Below, piece after piece: positions 49,039 through 60,963 of a stretch of 64,000 nt of DNA (position 1 is the stretch's first letter; each line of letters begins with the position of its first letter). The position numbers and the translations under genes were made by a program. The DNA is from Bolinopsis microptera (lineage: Eukaryota; Ctenophora; Tentaculata; Lobata; Bolinopsidae). The stretch lies in contig NC_087083.1 in assembly GCF_026151205.1 (NCBI RefSeq), positions 2,802,536-2,866,535 on the forward strand, given 5' to 3'. Under the pieces are notes generated by a model. It was not told where the DNA came from. It saw nothing but the letters and a program-made list of their open reading frames with translations, and searched no databases.

Positions 49039-49154
49039 CATCATTCAAATATAGACAAATTGTATACCCATTTTATCAGCCAGAAATTTAAATCTTTTAT
49101 TTAACCCATTTAACATGATATTATTTGTATTTAAAACCTCCCATATCTAAGTTA

Positions 49155-49540
49155 CCTATCTAACAGACAGCAGTACGTTTTAGTTTTAGGTGAGGGATCT
49201 GATAAACTACCTGTTATTTGTGGAGTACCACAATTTAGTGTTTTAGGACCGCTACTGTTTATAATTTATATAAACTAGCAGGAACCCGTCTAACCCTAAA
49301 ATGGTGTCAAGACTGAAGAGACTAAAACAATTATTACCTATTTAATTCGCGTTTTTGACACCACTTGGGGTACCAAATTTTATTATTATTATTATAACTT
49401 ATCAGACCTAGGAAAATTTATACTTTTCGCTGATGACACCAATATATCGACAAATCGATAAGTCGACAAATCTGTCCAGAATCTCTACCAAAAAGCAAAT
49501 ACTATAATGAATTCTGTTTACAATTATATGAAATGTTGAA
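49155..49540 (+). pseudogene. LINE reverse-transcriptase fragment with small insertion
   Basis: Reads VICGVPQFSVLGPLLFIIYI, is interrupted at about 49278-49400 by a segment ending in ATTATTATTATTAT, then resumes DLGKFILFADDTNIST and NLYQKANTIMNSVYNYMKC. GVPQ-x-SVLGPLLF-x-IYIN and FADDTN are RT motifs 4 and 5. Other stops confirm it is dead. Confidence 0.85.
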
Positions 49541-49747
49541 CTTCAAGTTTTGTTTTACTTAATATTTTCATTATCAATTGCATGTTTAAATGATGCCCAA
49601 TGCCCAATTAAACATACAAGTTAGGGAAATACATTATATGCTGTAATGGATGAGTCCAGATCATTGAATTATCATCAGAAAATACGATGTTTGTTATCTA
49701 TTTATTTGTAGGCATTTTCAATCAAGCCATTTGTTTCAGGACTTTAG

Positions 49748-52186
49748 CAATGTTCAGCCATACAGCCAAGATGTAAAGGGTCTGAAAACTCAAAAGCTGT
49801 TTGCTGTTCTGATTCCATGTCCACGGATGGGTTATTCCGGCTTCTTGAATCAGAACACTGTGATGCTTACTACACAATTTACTACCTATTCCATTCCAAA
49901 AGCAATGAAGTCAGGGAATTCTTAGGAACAAAGCTATTTAATCTATCAGAAACTGAACTGGAGTTTTTCCTACCCCAACTGCTACATCTGTACATCAACT
50001 ATTCTTTTGTTGCGGACCATATTCACTCCTACCTCCTTTGTCGCTGCTTGAATGATGATATTTTTGCTTTAAAAACGGTTTGGTGGTTGAAGTCATGCAG
50101 TCAAGACGAATGGATGAACCCTGATGCAAAGCGTAGAGGACTCAGATTATTGGACATTATTATATCAAACGACATGAAATCTAAAAAGGGGACTAGTCCT
50201 GGAAAGTCATCTTCACCAGGTATTTGAAGTAATAAATTAGAAGTTTTCAATGTTTGTGTTTCACCTATAGCTCAATATTCCTTTTGTAATAATAGCAGAT
50301 TACTTAATCAAGGAATTGGTCAGGGGGAATTTGGTCAGGGGTTTGAAGTTTTGCTGTAAATCTAAAATATCTCTAACAGGACAATGCAACCTTTTTCAGG
50401 AGCATCACTGCTGAACCTATATGAAACAGAAACCCTAAAAAGAAGCAGTTCAACTCACTCCCTCTCCATATCACCAACTCAACCCCACGTGACAACCACG
50501 CCCAAGTTCGTGCGGACACATTCCAGATCCAGATCAGATGACAGTGGTCTGATAAACTTTATACCTATTTTGAGAAGTGCCAGCACCCAACACTTGTCCG
50601 ATTTAGCATCAGGTGATTTGTCGTTTTACAATTTACATGTTGGTTGTTTTCCCTGGCTTAGAATCATAGACTTTAATTGCAGTTTCGAAATTTGTTTATC
50701 ATCAATAAGATCAATTGATTAAATTCGATACATCTGATTAAATTAGATACATCTGATTCGATACATCTGATTAAATTAATTAATTAATTAAATTAAATGT
50801 GCAGGCGGAGCATTTGAACTGGACTGCTCAAACTGTCTAAACTCCTCCACCTTCTGGTCGTGTAGAAGTCACGTGCCTCGGTTGACAGTCCTACAGAACT
50901 TTGTCCAATCCTTCCTAAACATATGTGACAAACTCGGACCACTGGCAACCAAAGAGGACAAAATGAACAAGTTACACGCCGAACTGGGCATCATAAATCT
51001 CAACCTTCCAGCTAGAGTTAAAATCCCCACAATCGGTGCCAAACACTACGACATAGTTCGAATTCCACCAAACCAAGGAATCGTACTAAACTCAAAAGAA
51101 AGGATCCCATATATGGTAAACATAGAGTATGTAGAACGGCACAGCTCTGACTCCCCACTCCCGGCGCGGTGTACCAGAAACAACGACCCTGCCACGCCCC
51201 TAAAAACAGATAACGACCCATTTCAAACAATATCCGCTGCTTCAATCCGGAACAATCTCTCAACCCAATCAGAAAGTGAATGCCCCAAGTTTTCTTACGA
51301 TAATAGTGATCCGTCAGCTAGCAGGTTAAAGGAACAATGGGAACTGACAGTTCAGCGAACAAAGCAGTTCTCCCCATACGGCCATCTACCTGGCTGGAAT
51401 CTCCACTCGTGTATCGTTAAATGTGGGGATGATTTGCGGCAGGAAGTGGTGGCGTACCAGTTACTGAAACAGTTCCAGAAAGTATGGCTGGAGGAGAAAC
51501 TAGAGCTGTGGCTGTACCCGTACTCGGTAGTGGTGGTCAGTGAGGATTGTGGGTTTATTGAACTCATACCAAACACTGTTTCCATTCATCAGGTTAAGAA
51601 ACAGAGTAAGCTATCCCTCCTGGGTTATTTTATCCAGGAGTTTGGTTCAGTCACCTCCGAGTCCTTCCTTACTGCTCAGAAAAACTTTGTTCACAGCCTG
51701 GCTGCGTACTCTCTCTTTTGTTACTTCATCCAAGTGAAGGACAGGCACAACGGCAATATACTGATAGACAATCAAGGTCACATAATTCACATAGACTACG
51801 GGTTTATGTTGTCTCATTCTCCGGGCCGGAACATAGGGTTTGAGAACTCCCCTTTTAAGTTGACTGAGGAGCACGTCGAGGTGCTGGGCGGACAGGACAG
51901 TGATTTATTCAACTACTTCAAACAGCTGCTTCTCAAAGGATTCCTAGCTGCTCGGACACATTTCGAGCGCATCAAGTTGATTGTTGAGGTTATGCAGTTG
52001 GGGTCACAGTGGCCGTGTTTCAACCGCCGCGCTGCAACGGTACACGATCTGCAAAATAGGTTCTTTTTGAACCTGACGGAGGAACAGTTGTCTAAGCAGA
52101 TTGATGGTATGATTTATCAAGCTCTGCGGTCGCTGACTACTAAGTTGTATGATAATTATCAGTATTTTACTGGTGGTATACTGTGA
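49748..52186 (+). CDS. PI4KB: Phosphatidylinositol 4-kinase beta (PI4KIII beta), three recognised exons
   Basis: Exons 49748-50219 (acceptor could be 49758), 50400-50612 and 50805-52186 join in phase 1. The first exon carries the helical (lipid kinase unique) domain: GLFRLLESEHCDAYYTIYYL, FFLPQLLHLYINYSFVAD. The second is Ser-rich linker (SSSTHSLSISPT, RTHSRSRSDDSG), the region where PI4KB is phosphorylated and bound by 14-3-3 in other animals. The third is the catalytic domain: GDDLRQE (from 51425), catalytic loop KDRHNGNIL (from 51737), HIDYGFMLS with DYG in place of DFG (51794), and the end TTKLYDNYQYFTGGIL. The enzyme makes PI4P at the Golgi. The first methionine seen is at 49817; upstream N-terminal exons were not identified, so the N-terminus is uncertain. 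The protein is short compared with the roughly 800 residues of vertebrate PI4KB. Confidence 0.92.
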
Positions 52187-53329
52187 GGATTTAGCAGGAT
52201 TTAGCAGGATTTAGCAGGAGAATGGTAGGAGTGTCACAGATAGGATCGGAGTGTCACAGAATCTTGAGAAATGTCGCAGAATGTTAAGAATTCTGCAGAG
52301 AGCTGATTTTGCAGAATTTCTATCGTCCGATTGTGTATTATAATAGTTGAAACCGTCTTTTGGTTACGCATTGTAAATGAAATAGACTAGTATTTTTTGG
52401 TTATTTTTGTACATGTTTATTTTATGTGGCTGCGCTACTTCAACTGTTTTAGAGCAGAGATGTTTATTGATTGGTAAAGTTGATAAGATGTTGCGTTTTC
52501 TACTTGATATATTATTTATAGCATTCTTGGCATAGTTCCATTGAGTGAATAGTTGAGACTACGCATAGAGAATTTACAAATAGTTGAGACTACGTAGAGA
52601 ATTTACAAAGATTTTATTCAAGGCAGACAGTAATAGGAAAATGTTTAATGACTAGATTTATTTTCACTTTTAATCCCTTTCCATCTGTAAGTTACATTGT
52701 TTCACGAATTGACCATGTTGGTTAATGGTTAGGAATGCAAATGGTTTAGAATATGTCTGATATAGTTCCTATAGTCTAGTTAGTAGTTTTAGAAATTTAA
52801 AATAAGTTAAAAGTAAAATTGTTTGTTATTTTGTACTCGGTAAAACGTTTTTTGAACTAAAAATATTTATCTGATCCAATGGTCAGAGTTACAAGATATT
52901 TCTTCTAATTTTCATATTCTTTAGCGGAGTATGGATTACTTGTAACCGTTAGTAACCGTTAGTAACCGTTCAACTGTGATATTTGATTCGTTTATTGATT
53001 GAAAAAGTCGTTTGATTGGCGTTTCCCAACTAGTCAATTATGCTTATCTATACTTAAATTGAATATTCAGTCAAGTAAAAGTAGCCTTAGCCTCTTTATG
53101 AAATGTTGGCACGTGACTGAGAATGACCAATCACCGAATCTCTGTCTTACATAAAAACACCTATAACAGTCACATAAATTTAGGCTACTGCAACTGTAAA
53201 TTATCCTACACTTTTATAGCAATTTGCTTTTACAAGAGTCAAAAGTTATGATTTATTGGTTAATTAATTAGCTAATTAGTTAATTAGTTAAAATTAAGTT
53301 AATTATCTAACAGTTTTATTTGGTAGAGT
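52187..53329. other. PI4KB 3' flank and pinin upstream region
   Basis: Three copies of GGATTTAGCA follow the PI4KB stop. AT-rich DNA continues with no exon recognised. A polypyrimidine tract and TTTGGTAG lie three bases before the pinin ATG, which implies a 5' UTR intron or trans-splicing at that point. Confidence 0.5.
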
Positions 53330-55926
53330 ATGTCAGTGGAGATAATAGAAGCTCAGGAGCAGCTGCAGCGGGCTAGGGACAACTTGCGCCATGTTGAGGA
53401 GGGGATTAAGAAAACTGCTACATCTTCAAATCTTAGGTTGGTACTTTATACCTATGCTATGTAGAGGGGGTCCAAGGGGAACTTTGGGAAAGTCCCCCAA
53501 GATTTCTGAAGTTCCCCAAAAAAAATTTCCTCCAAACTCCCCAAAGTTCCCCAAAATTCCCCAAAATTATTCAAAATTTCTCTAATTATATACATTAATA
53601 CCCATTAATGTTAAATTGTATGTTATTATAAGGTATTGAATCTTAACTTACTTGTTGATACTTGCAGCATGATAATTTTTTTGGCATGATAATTTTTTTG
53701 GGGAACTTTGGGAAAGTCCCCCAGGTTTCCTGAAGTTCCCCAAAAAAAAGTTCCCCAAAGTTCCCCTTGGACCCCCCCCCCCCTATGTACAATGTACATA
53801 TTACATTGATATGGATGCCTGACTGTGACTGTCTGACCTTTTGTATTATCTTTCAAAACCCATTAGATAATATGAGATGTTTTGAGTTTTATCTCATTAC
53901 TATCAGACACCAAACACCATTTGACTTTTGAGTTGATAACCTAATCACTAATTCGTATAAAATGTGTTGGAGTTTCTAGTATAAAAGATTTTAATTTCTT
54001 CAGATTTGGAGATAAGGATGCGGGCAGGGGTAGACCTGGCAGGGGCAGACCTGGACGCTTAATGGGTCGTCTTGGTGGCGTCCAGAGGTATTTACTGAGT
54101 TTTAATTTTAACATTTTAAACTTTAGTCTTAGGGTACGGTTTTACTTTTATCAAATAAATCAATAATCAGATTTCTTAAAATGTATACAACAGTTTCAAT
54201 ACCTTGCTCGATAATATCAATACTAAAATTAGTATTAATGCTTTTCAAACAAAGTTACACCGAATTCTTCATGTAGTACATCCTGGGTTTGGACAGGATA
54301 TGCCCGTTTAAAATATTTCCATCACGTTACATTACATAATTCTCAATAAATGTAATAGATTTGTAGTTTTGTTATTAGTTTAAAATTAGTTAATTAGTTT
54401 AAAACTATGATAAACATGTGCAGGTTCCGGGCAGAGAACGATAACAGTGTGGACAGTGAGCCCCCTCTCAAGAAATCCCTATCCTCCGTGGCAAGGTATT
54501 AAAGTTTAAACCTAGTTTTATCTTATAACATTGGGTATTTTGTAAATTAAATAAATGTTTAATATTAATAACACTTGGTAAATTTGGTGGCTAGATCTAA
54601 GAAAATCATAGACGATCTAAATAATTAATTTTATAAAATTAATAACATATTTCTTTTGATAGCAGGTTGGGTCCCTTGAACATCGAGAACAAACCTGACA
54701 ATGATAATGACGATGACGCTGTGAGTATTATTAGCTAATATATTTTATTTTGAAATATAAACACGATTATGAGCAAAAGCCGACTTTTTACTTTCAACAT
54801 TATAATTGTTGCAAAATTTATTCATTTATTAAACAAAAATCGATAAATCTTTAGATAATTTTTTATGATTTTAATCGCTCAGTTTTAATCTTATTTTTAG
54901 CCGACTCTGAAATCGACTGTTACCTTGAGCCAGATACAAGATAGAGATTCTGCTAGTTCTATTGTAAATGATGCAAAAACTCTGAACAGGTACCTTTAAA
55001 TCTCATTAAACTATATAAAAAATAAGTATAAAGAATAAGGAAAAGGAACGGGAATGAAGCCAATACCAGAAGTGAAACCCCACCAAAGAAGAATTACACT
55101 TTACAATTACACTTTACTTTTAATTTACATTTATTAAAATAATTAATTTTTAAAGTGTTTACTTTGTGATATAACATCGATAATTAATGGTGTTAAAATA
55201 GTTGCCATGAAAGAAGCTTGTTCTTATAATCGTGAGCCTTCAATTTATCCAGTTCTTGCGTCCACCCCAAAACCTAGACAAAATTTAAATCGGCATAGAT
55301 GTAAATTGTACTTAACTAATTATACCATTACATTGTTTTATTGTGTAATTAAAGTTTTATTTCATCATGTAATTTAAATTATATTGTCCAGGTCAAAGCG
55401 TTTGTTTGGTAGCCTTTTGATGGGTACCTTGCGTCAGTTCAAACAAGAAAAAGAGAAAACCAAATCATCGGTTTGTTTTAAAAATCAATTAGTTTCTGTT
55501 ACGATGGAATCCTGTTAAAATTCTCGATTTACAAAAATGTTGAATTGAACAGATATTTATTCCGACATATCCAAATCCTTCAAAAGTGTCTAAATAAAAG
55601 CATTAATTATTGATGTTGTGTGTCTCAAATGTCTTTCCCTCAAATATTTCAAAAAATGTTGCTATTTAGGTCATAATCAATAATGTCATGTTACTTAATT
55701 GAAAACAATGGATATAAAATCAATTCCAATAAAACGATCCCTCCTCAACCCTGCTCGATCCCATTACTAGGAGTCAAAGCAAGCAAAAATGTGGGACAAG
55801 ATAAATCAGAAGGAAGCGGAGCAGGTAGCCTTGACAGCTGCAGATAGGAGACGGTTGGAGACGGCCAAGGACGAGGTTAACCAAGAGATTCGGCTTCTGG
55901 AGGAGAAGATGGAACTTGCAGAGATG
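53330..55926 (+). CDS. PNN: Pinin, N-terminal half (eight exons)
   Basis: Exons 53330-53436, 54004-54087, 54424-54495, 54666-54720, 54901-54989, 55392-55470 and 55771-55926 join with matching phases (seven certain; acceptor choices at 54666 could vary). The protein begins MSVEIIEAQEQLQRARDNLR, a coiled-coil start matching pinin. GRGRPGRGRPGRLMGRLGG (Arg/Gly-rich) and KSLSSVARRLGPLN follow, then the pinin signature LFGSLLMGTLRQFKQEKEKT, then a coiled coil ending EIRLLEEKMELAEM. Pinin is a nuclear-speckle and exon-junction-complex splicing cofactor that also occurs at desmosomes in vertebrates. The exon with the expected next conserved block (the W-x2-H-x-K-IRT segment) was not found, although a donor (GTGAGT) follows 55926. 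The gene may continue to the RS exon at 59731. Confidence 0.8.
53450..53790. repeat. Inverted pair of CCCCAAAGTTCCCC-rich repeats
   Basis: The block 53466-53570 (GGGGAACTTTGGGAAAGTCC then many AATTCCCC units) recurs in opposite orientation at 53695-53780, bracketing about 130 bp in pinin intron 1. It resembles a small foldback element. Confidence 0.7.
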
Positions 55927-56427
55927 GTGAGTTGATCTGTTGGTTGGGATAGGAAGTTGGAGTAATCCTTGTTCTTTGATACCTTGTTAAGTACTTTGGG
56001 GTAGAGGGGTTCTCACCCAACAGCCTTACCGAGATAATCCATACCCTTTCTCTGTTATATAGTGAATAACCGAGTAGACCGTTCAAAATAAAAGTAGACG
56101 TTTTTTCTATGTCAATCGAAATCGGATGTAATCATTGTAATATTACGACTCTTTTGTTAACGCCGGCGCAGATTTCCTTCCAGGCCCATATTTAACATGT
56201 ATCTTGGTGCCGCTTGAGAGTTGCTGACTATTCTGGTCAAATTCTTATCACTTTTCCTTCCTGGGCGGATAAAGATCATATTAATACTTTGATTGATTGT
56301 ATTAAACATTAAGTAAATTTCAGCCGTCAGTTCACTCATAAATTTGCAATTAATTTGTATTAAATTAAGGTTATTTAATTTTAATTCGATAGTTATTTTC
56401 CAAAGATTCAAATGAACCAAAACCTCA
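55927..56427. other. Pinin downstream intron, no exon recognised
   Basis: I searched both strands for the missing pinin block and did not find it. A short minus-strand open frame here has no recognised motif. Confidence 0.4.
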
Positions 56428-57614
56428 TTAACCTGATACCAATTGCAACATCAACCTCGTCTTTTCTCTTAAAAAGTTTCTGAAACTCCGTACAGTCATA
56501 CTATAAATGAAAAAGTTTGACATAACGTTCACACTCAGCATGGTACAAGCACATCTGTAAAACACCAGCTGGAACATACTCCATTTAACAGGGTCTTTCT
56601 CCAGAAAAGGTTCTACCAAACCGTAGATATTATAAGGCAGAATTGCGAAACTGTAGATAGTTGCTACTAGCACCAGCGTTAAGGATCCCTGCCATCTTAA
56701 CGTAGTGTGGGTTATCTTCATTGCTTTTCTGAATAACAGGACTGTGGACACAATGATAGCGATACTTGGCACAGAGCCCATTAGGACAAAACTGGCAGGT
56801 TTAAGCCATTTCCAGGTTCCCGCGAAAAACCCATAAGAGCAGTTATATTTACGGAGGTCAAAAACCACATCGGTTGAACTCACAAGATACTGTGTTATGG
56901 GTAGTCCCAGGCAGAACAGCCAGATACCTCCGCATACCTTGTGGGTTTGGGTACACGTCCATGTTCGGCCTTTAAGAGGAGAAGAGGGAAATGCAGCATC
57001 AGTAGCTTACCTGTTGTCATGCCACCTATCAAGAAACAGCCCACAGGTAGACAGTAATAGCTGGAGTAGGTTGTAACATTGCAGGTGATATCACCTAAAA
57101 CCCAGCCGTCAGCTAGCAGTGAAACTAGCCCCGGGGTTATGTAGGTCACAGCCAGGATGAGATCACATGAGGCAATGTGCTGCATGAAGACAACTGTTAC
57201 TTTTTGTAGTTTTATAGCTTTGTATCTGATGGTGGCTAGTAAGATTATGGTGTCTCCCAGAAGAGATGATAAGAGTACTAGTATGGTCCATGTGATCCAG
57301 ATGTAGCGGACTAACTCGTTCTTTAGACCAAGTGTGGTGTAGTCGGAGTAATTGATAGTTTTGTTCATGTGGCTGACAGTGGGGTAGTTAGAATTTAGAA
57401 AAGCAGATGGAAAATGTCTTGTTGGACAATCGATACAAAACGTGTAATCCAGCACTATGTATAGTAATAGCAAATTTATAACCGGAACAATCTGACAATC
57501 TAAACCTTTAGTTGCCGGCACGGCACTCATAGAGTTATTAAAGTTGCAATAGAATGGAAATTTAACAGCCTTCATTAGTGGTCCGAGAAGTACATGTGAC
57601 GAACGAATTTTCAC
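56428..57614 (-). CDS. Class A-like GPCR with a 41-bp intron
   Basis: Exons 57011-57614 (start uncertain; MNKTINYSDYTTLG at 57368 is the best start, giving 299 aa) and 56428-56969. The intron 56970-57010 is 41 bases: GTAAGC donor, pyrimidine tract TTTCCCTCTTCTCCTCTTAA, AAG acceptor; removal restores one frame. Spans: TM1 VRYIWITWTILVLLSSLLGD; TM2 IASCDLILAVTYITPGLVSL; TM3 SYYCLPVGCFLIGGMTTG; TM4 KVCGGIWLFCLGLPITQYLV; TM5 ASFVLMGSVPSIAIIVSTVL; TM6 LTLVLVATIYSFAILPYNIY; TM7 ACTMLSVNVMSNFFIYSMTV. An N-glycosylation site (NKT, also NYS) precedes TM1. The DRY motif is absent (MTTGRTW) and NPxxY is replaced by NxxSNFFIY, so coupling and ligand cannot be guessed. Confidence 0.85.
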
Positions 57615-57862
57615 AAAATATAGCTATGCAAGATAATCAACAACCAAGCCAGTAAATCAACGGAATGCCATCCCAGGATATCCTGTATAACAAAGAATAA
57701 TGTCGATGTCGATTGTACAGACAATACAATTAGTACCAAGGCGTGTATAAAATTGCGGGTAGTTTGAGTGATCCGGCATTCCTTTGTATAAACTTTGAGA
57801 AATGTAAAAACAATTTTTTATTAATAAAAAGTCATCAATAATAAATTTACACATAATCAAAC

Positions 57863-58615
57863 TTAAACCCAAATAACACTCTGCTCAAAAGCGGACATAT
57901 GATCCCGAGGATTGAACTTGTATCCGTACACCTCTCCATCATTTAGGGAATTCATATCATCATCTACAATATCCTGGTACATTCCGTTACACTCGGAGAT
58001 AGAAAGCCCGAGCTTGTGTACTGTACAAGTTTCCTCGTGGTCCGCTATCAAGGATGAGGAGTGGATAGGAGCTCCCATCTCAGATATCTCCGATAATTGC
58101 CGAGCTTGAGGGAAGGGCTGGTTAACAGAGAGTTGGTGAGAGTTAGGGTAGGAAGGAGCTGTGAGTCGTCTTGGTCTGATGTGGGTGTAGGAAGTACGAG
58201 GGTAGGCGTCCTGTTCCGAAAATCTCCTGTGTTGGGAGATTCTTCTGTGTCCGCTCTTTCTTACTGGGGTTATTTGGGGTTGGTGAGGACATCTAGTGCT
58301 GAAGGAACAGTTGCAGAGGTGAGCCACCATGGCATCCAGGACATCTTTGTGTACCAGGGCGTGTGTGAAACAGCTGGGGTTGTACAGCTGTGGTTGGGTG
58401 GGGGTAACATGGTTGTCCCTGGGGTTGTATCGTTCTGTGGGAGTAACATGGTTGTCCCTGGGGTTGTATTGTTCTGTGGGTTCGGTGGGGGTAACATGGT
58501 TGTTTCTGTAAAAGGAATGGTGAGGAGAATTAGCTTTTCTAGTATTCTTCTTAAAATACCTTTTCTTGGATAGGTTCTTCTTGGAGGATTGTTTGGAAGA
58601 ACAGCACTGACCCAT
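57863..58615 (-). CDS. Predicted N-acylated protein (MGQCC start), intronless, family unknown
   Basis: A single open frame of 250 codons starts MGQCCSSKQSSKK. Gly2 is a potential N-myristoylation site and Cys4/Cys5 potential palmitoylation sites, with a Lys-rich stretch next to it, as in dual-acylated membrane-attached proteins. Residues 37-80 contain three imperfect repeats of YNPRDNHVTPTE. The middle has SFSTRCPHQPQ and Ser/Arg/His-rich sequence; the acidic C-terminus reads DIVDDDMNSLNDGEVYGYKF. No enzyme or structural domain is recognised. It is about 250 bp upstream of the GPCR on the same strand. It may be taxon-specific; coding status rests on the long frame, the ATG and a plausible N-terminal signal. 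Confidence 0.6.
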   Translation of the reverse strand: MGQCCSSKQSSKKNLSKKRYFKKNTRKANSPHHSFYRNNHVTPTEPTEQYNPRDNHVTPTERYNPRDNHVTPTQPQLYNPSCFTHALVHKDVLDAMVAHLCNCSFSTRCPHQPQITPVRKSGHRRISQHRRFSEQDAYPRTSYTHIRPRRLTAPSYPNSHQLSVNQPFPQARQLSEISEMGAPIHSSSLIADHEETCTVHKLGLSISECNGMYQDIVDDDMNSLNDGEVYGYKFNPRDHMSAFEQSVIWV

Positions 58616-58734
58616 TGTTTGTTGGAAGATGTGGTAAAAGTAAAACTGTAGCTGTAAAAGGTAATAAAAGATTGATGATGATATTAATTAGATAATACAG
58701 GTATTTATAATGTTCTGTAGCTTTGAGCTTTGTT

Positions 58735-59035
58735 TGTAACACGTGGAGTTGACACCATGTAACGAGAACTGATATGGACACCGTGTAACGAGAACTGATA
58801 TGGACACTGTGTAACTGATATGATCCACATTGAACAGGATCGGGGTGCACTCTGTAGCAGTCTGGTTGACACCTCCCAATACCCAACTTGGTGATGTGCT
58901 GACACCATTATATTGGGTATGATTTGAGCCATTATTCTCAGCTGAGTACCAGGCATATCCTATTATTCTAGAACTAAAGAAAAACCAAAAGAAAAAAACC
59001 AAAGAAAAACCAAAGAAAAACCAAACTCAGACAAT
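58735..59035. repeat. 26-bp and 11-bp tandem repeats upstream of the MGQCC gene
   Basis: 58750-58820 has three copies of GACACCGTGTAACGAGAACT plus GATATG with indels. 58976-59025 has four to five copies of AAAGAAAAACC. 59036-59730 shows no gene. Confidence 0.75.
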
Positions 59036-59730
59036 ATCGCTAATGAGGACTATGCATACTGTAAAAATTAATACAAATATCAATATCTGTATACGAATAT
59101 GCGAACATATACCCCCGTGTTACGAAGTCCATGACTACAACTACTATATCAGTACTACCTCAAGTCCATGAGATTAGTCTATGATAGAACTACCTTCATC
59201 ACTATGTTTATATATTGCTTTAACTGATAAACATGGGAAAAGTGTCAATGAATGTTTAACATTCAGAAGTACACACTAAATGACAGAATTAAGCAAACGT
59301 TCCCTTAAACACAGCTACTAAATTATTAACTTAAATAAAGGCGTCTTATTAGTTAAAGAGAGAGTCACGAAAGTTTGTATATTATTAATAACTTAGTAGT
59401 CAAGGGATCAATAACTTGAATAATTCAGTTCAGATTTACGGTTAAATTCTACCTCTTTGTTTACTCCAATGGGTAGTTGATGAAAATTGTATTATTCAAA
59501 AGACATTGCTTTTATCGTTTATTTTCTACCAGTTTTACAGGAAATATTTTAAAACAACGGGTGTCATCATCCTTTATTAACGTCCCTTTTCATTTTCTCT
59601 TCTGACACGTTGGAAATTAGCTCCGTAATAAACTCCCTCAAGAATCAGACTTTTTGACTATCTTTTCCGATCTAAACATTACTGAGACCAGTTGGTAAAA
59701 CAAAACCATCACCTGTTTACTCCATTTTAG

Positions 59731-60440
59731 GTATCAAAGTAGAAGTCCAATTACGGTCAAACAACGAAACGGAGATCGTAGCGCAGTCAGACAGTGAGCC
59801 AGAAAACATGGATCAAGAACAAGCAACTAAGGTGGACAGTAAATCTCCCACTAAAACCAAATCACGGAGTATATCGCCAGTAAAAAAGAGGGATACCAGT
59901 GACAAAGTGGAACCAGTTAAAGGTCCCGATACGAGGAGAAAAATCAGTCCTAGAAGGACTAAATCTAGTCCTAGAAGAGGCTTCCGTCAACCAAGAAGAA
60001 AATCACAATCTCCTAGGAAACGATCTCGATCACCACGGAAAAAATCACGTTCACCAAGAAAGAGATCGCGATCACCACCGAGAAAACCTCGATCTCCTAG
60101 AAGAAGGTCGCGATCACTTACCAAAAAATCTCCCTCTCCACAGAGAAAGTCTCGGTCTCCAAGGCTCAAAAACCCCTCAACAAGATCTCGGTCTCCCAAG
60201 AAATCGGTTAACAAAAAAAGTTCTCCAAAAAAGTCTAGATCTGCAAGTCCCAGAGTCCCCCACAAAGGTTCCGAATCTAAGTCCCAAGATCGGGACCATT
60301 CTTCTGGTAATCCCGGTGAAAACAGATCCTCTGCAAGTTCCAAGGGTCCCGGCAATCGAGCTATTGCGAAGAAATCCAGGAGTCGATCTCGCAGTGGTAG
60401 CAGCTCTTCCAGCTCAGGATCGTCTAGCGATTCTGATTAG
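59731..60440 (+). CDS. RS-rich exon, candidate C-terminus of pinin
   Basis: After an acceptor (CCATTTTAG) the phase-1 frame reads GIKVEVQLRSNNETEIVAQS, DSEPENMDQEQATK, then about 150 residues dominated by RS, SP-R/K and KS repeats (RSRSPRKKSRSPRKRSRSP) and a poly-Ser tail ending SSSSSGSSSDSD. Such tails are SR-protein-kinase substrates in nuclear-speckle proteins, and pinin ends in one. The exon needs a phase-1 partner, but 55926 ends in phase 0, so at least one exon between is unseen; it may instead belong to another SR-type gene. Thirteen bases after the TAG stop is a perfect donor (CAG, GTAAGT), indicating a 3' UTR intron. Confidence 0.7.
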
Positions 60441-60963
60441 CTCGACTTCAGGTAAGTATACACTTTTAATAATCAACCAACCTCAAATTCATGCTGCTAA
60501 TTATCCATAACCTAAAATTTTATGACAGCCTTTTCAAAAAGGAGGAAAAGTTATTTGACTTCGAACCATAAGACCTGGAGTTTGGAAAGCAGATGATATT
60601 TCATTTCACTGCGAATGGTTTGCATCCTTATGACGAAAGTTCACAATTTCATCTGGGTTTGCTATGTATGACAGTATTAGACCTTTCTTCCATATTACGC
60701 TTAAGAATCATGAGTTATGAGCAGTATTTATTACTATCGTCAGATTATGCTTTTCGCTATTTTATTCAAATCAAATTTGTTGTGTTGTGAACGTATGAAT
60801 ACTTAACTTTTAGTTTTATTTTCAATAAATTATGTGTTTTATTTTTTTGATGGGCCCTGGTTTTGAATATTGATAACCTCATTAACGAGTGATACTCGTA
60901 AAATATTTGCTCTAAATGTCAGACTGTCGACGAGTCCAGAGTCCAACTCGGCGTGATTTCCTA
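60441..60963. other. 3' UTR region and flank
   Basis: An AATAAA lies near 60824. No further exon is recognised. Confidence 0.4.

Noticed and set aside
58097-58573. Plus-strand 158-codon frame with GGGNMVVPGVV repeats
   Set aside because: Antisense shadow of the repeated part of the MGQCC gene.
59899-60510. Second long plus-strand frame and a minus-strand frame over the RS region
   Set aside because: Shadows of the low-complexity RS frame; only the RS frame gives the acceptor, stop and expected composition.
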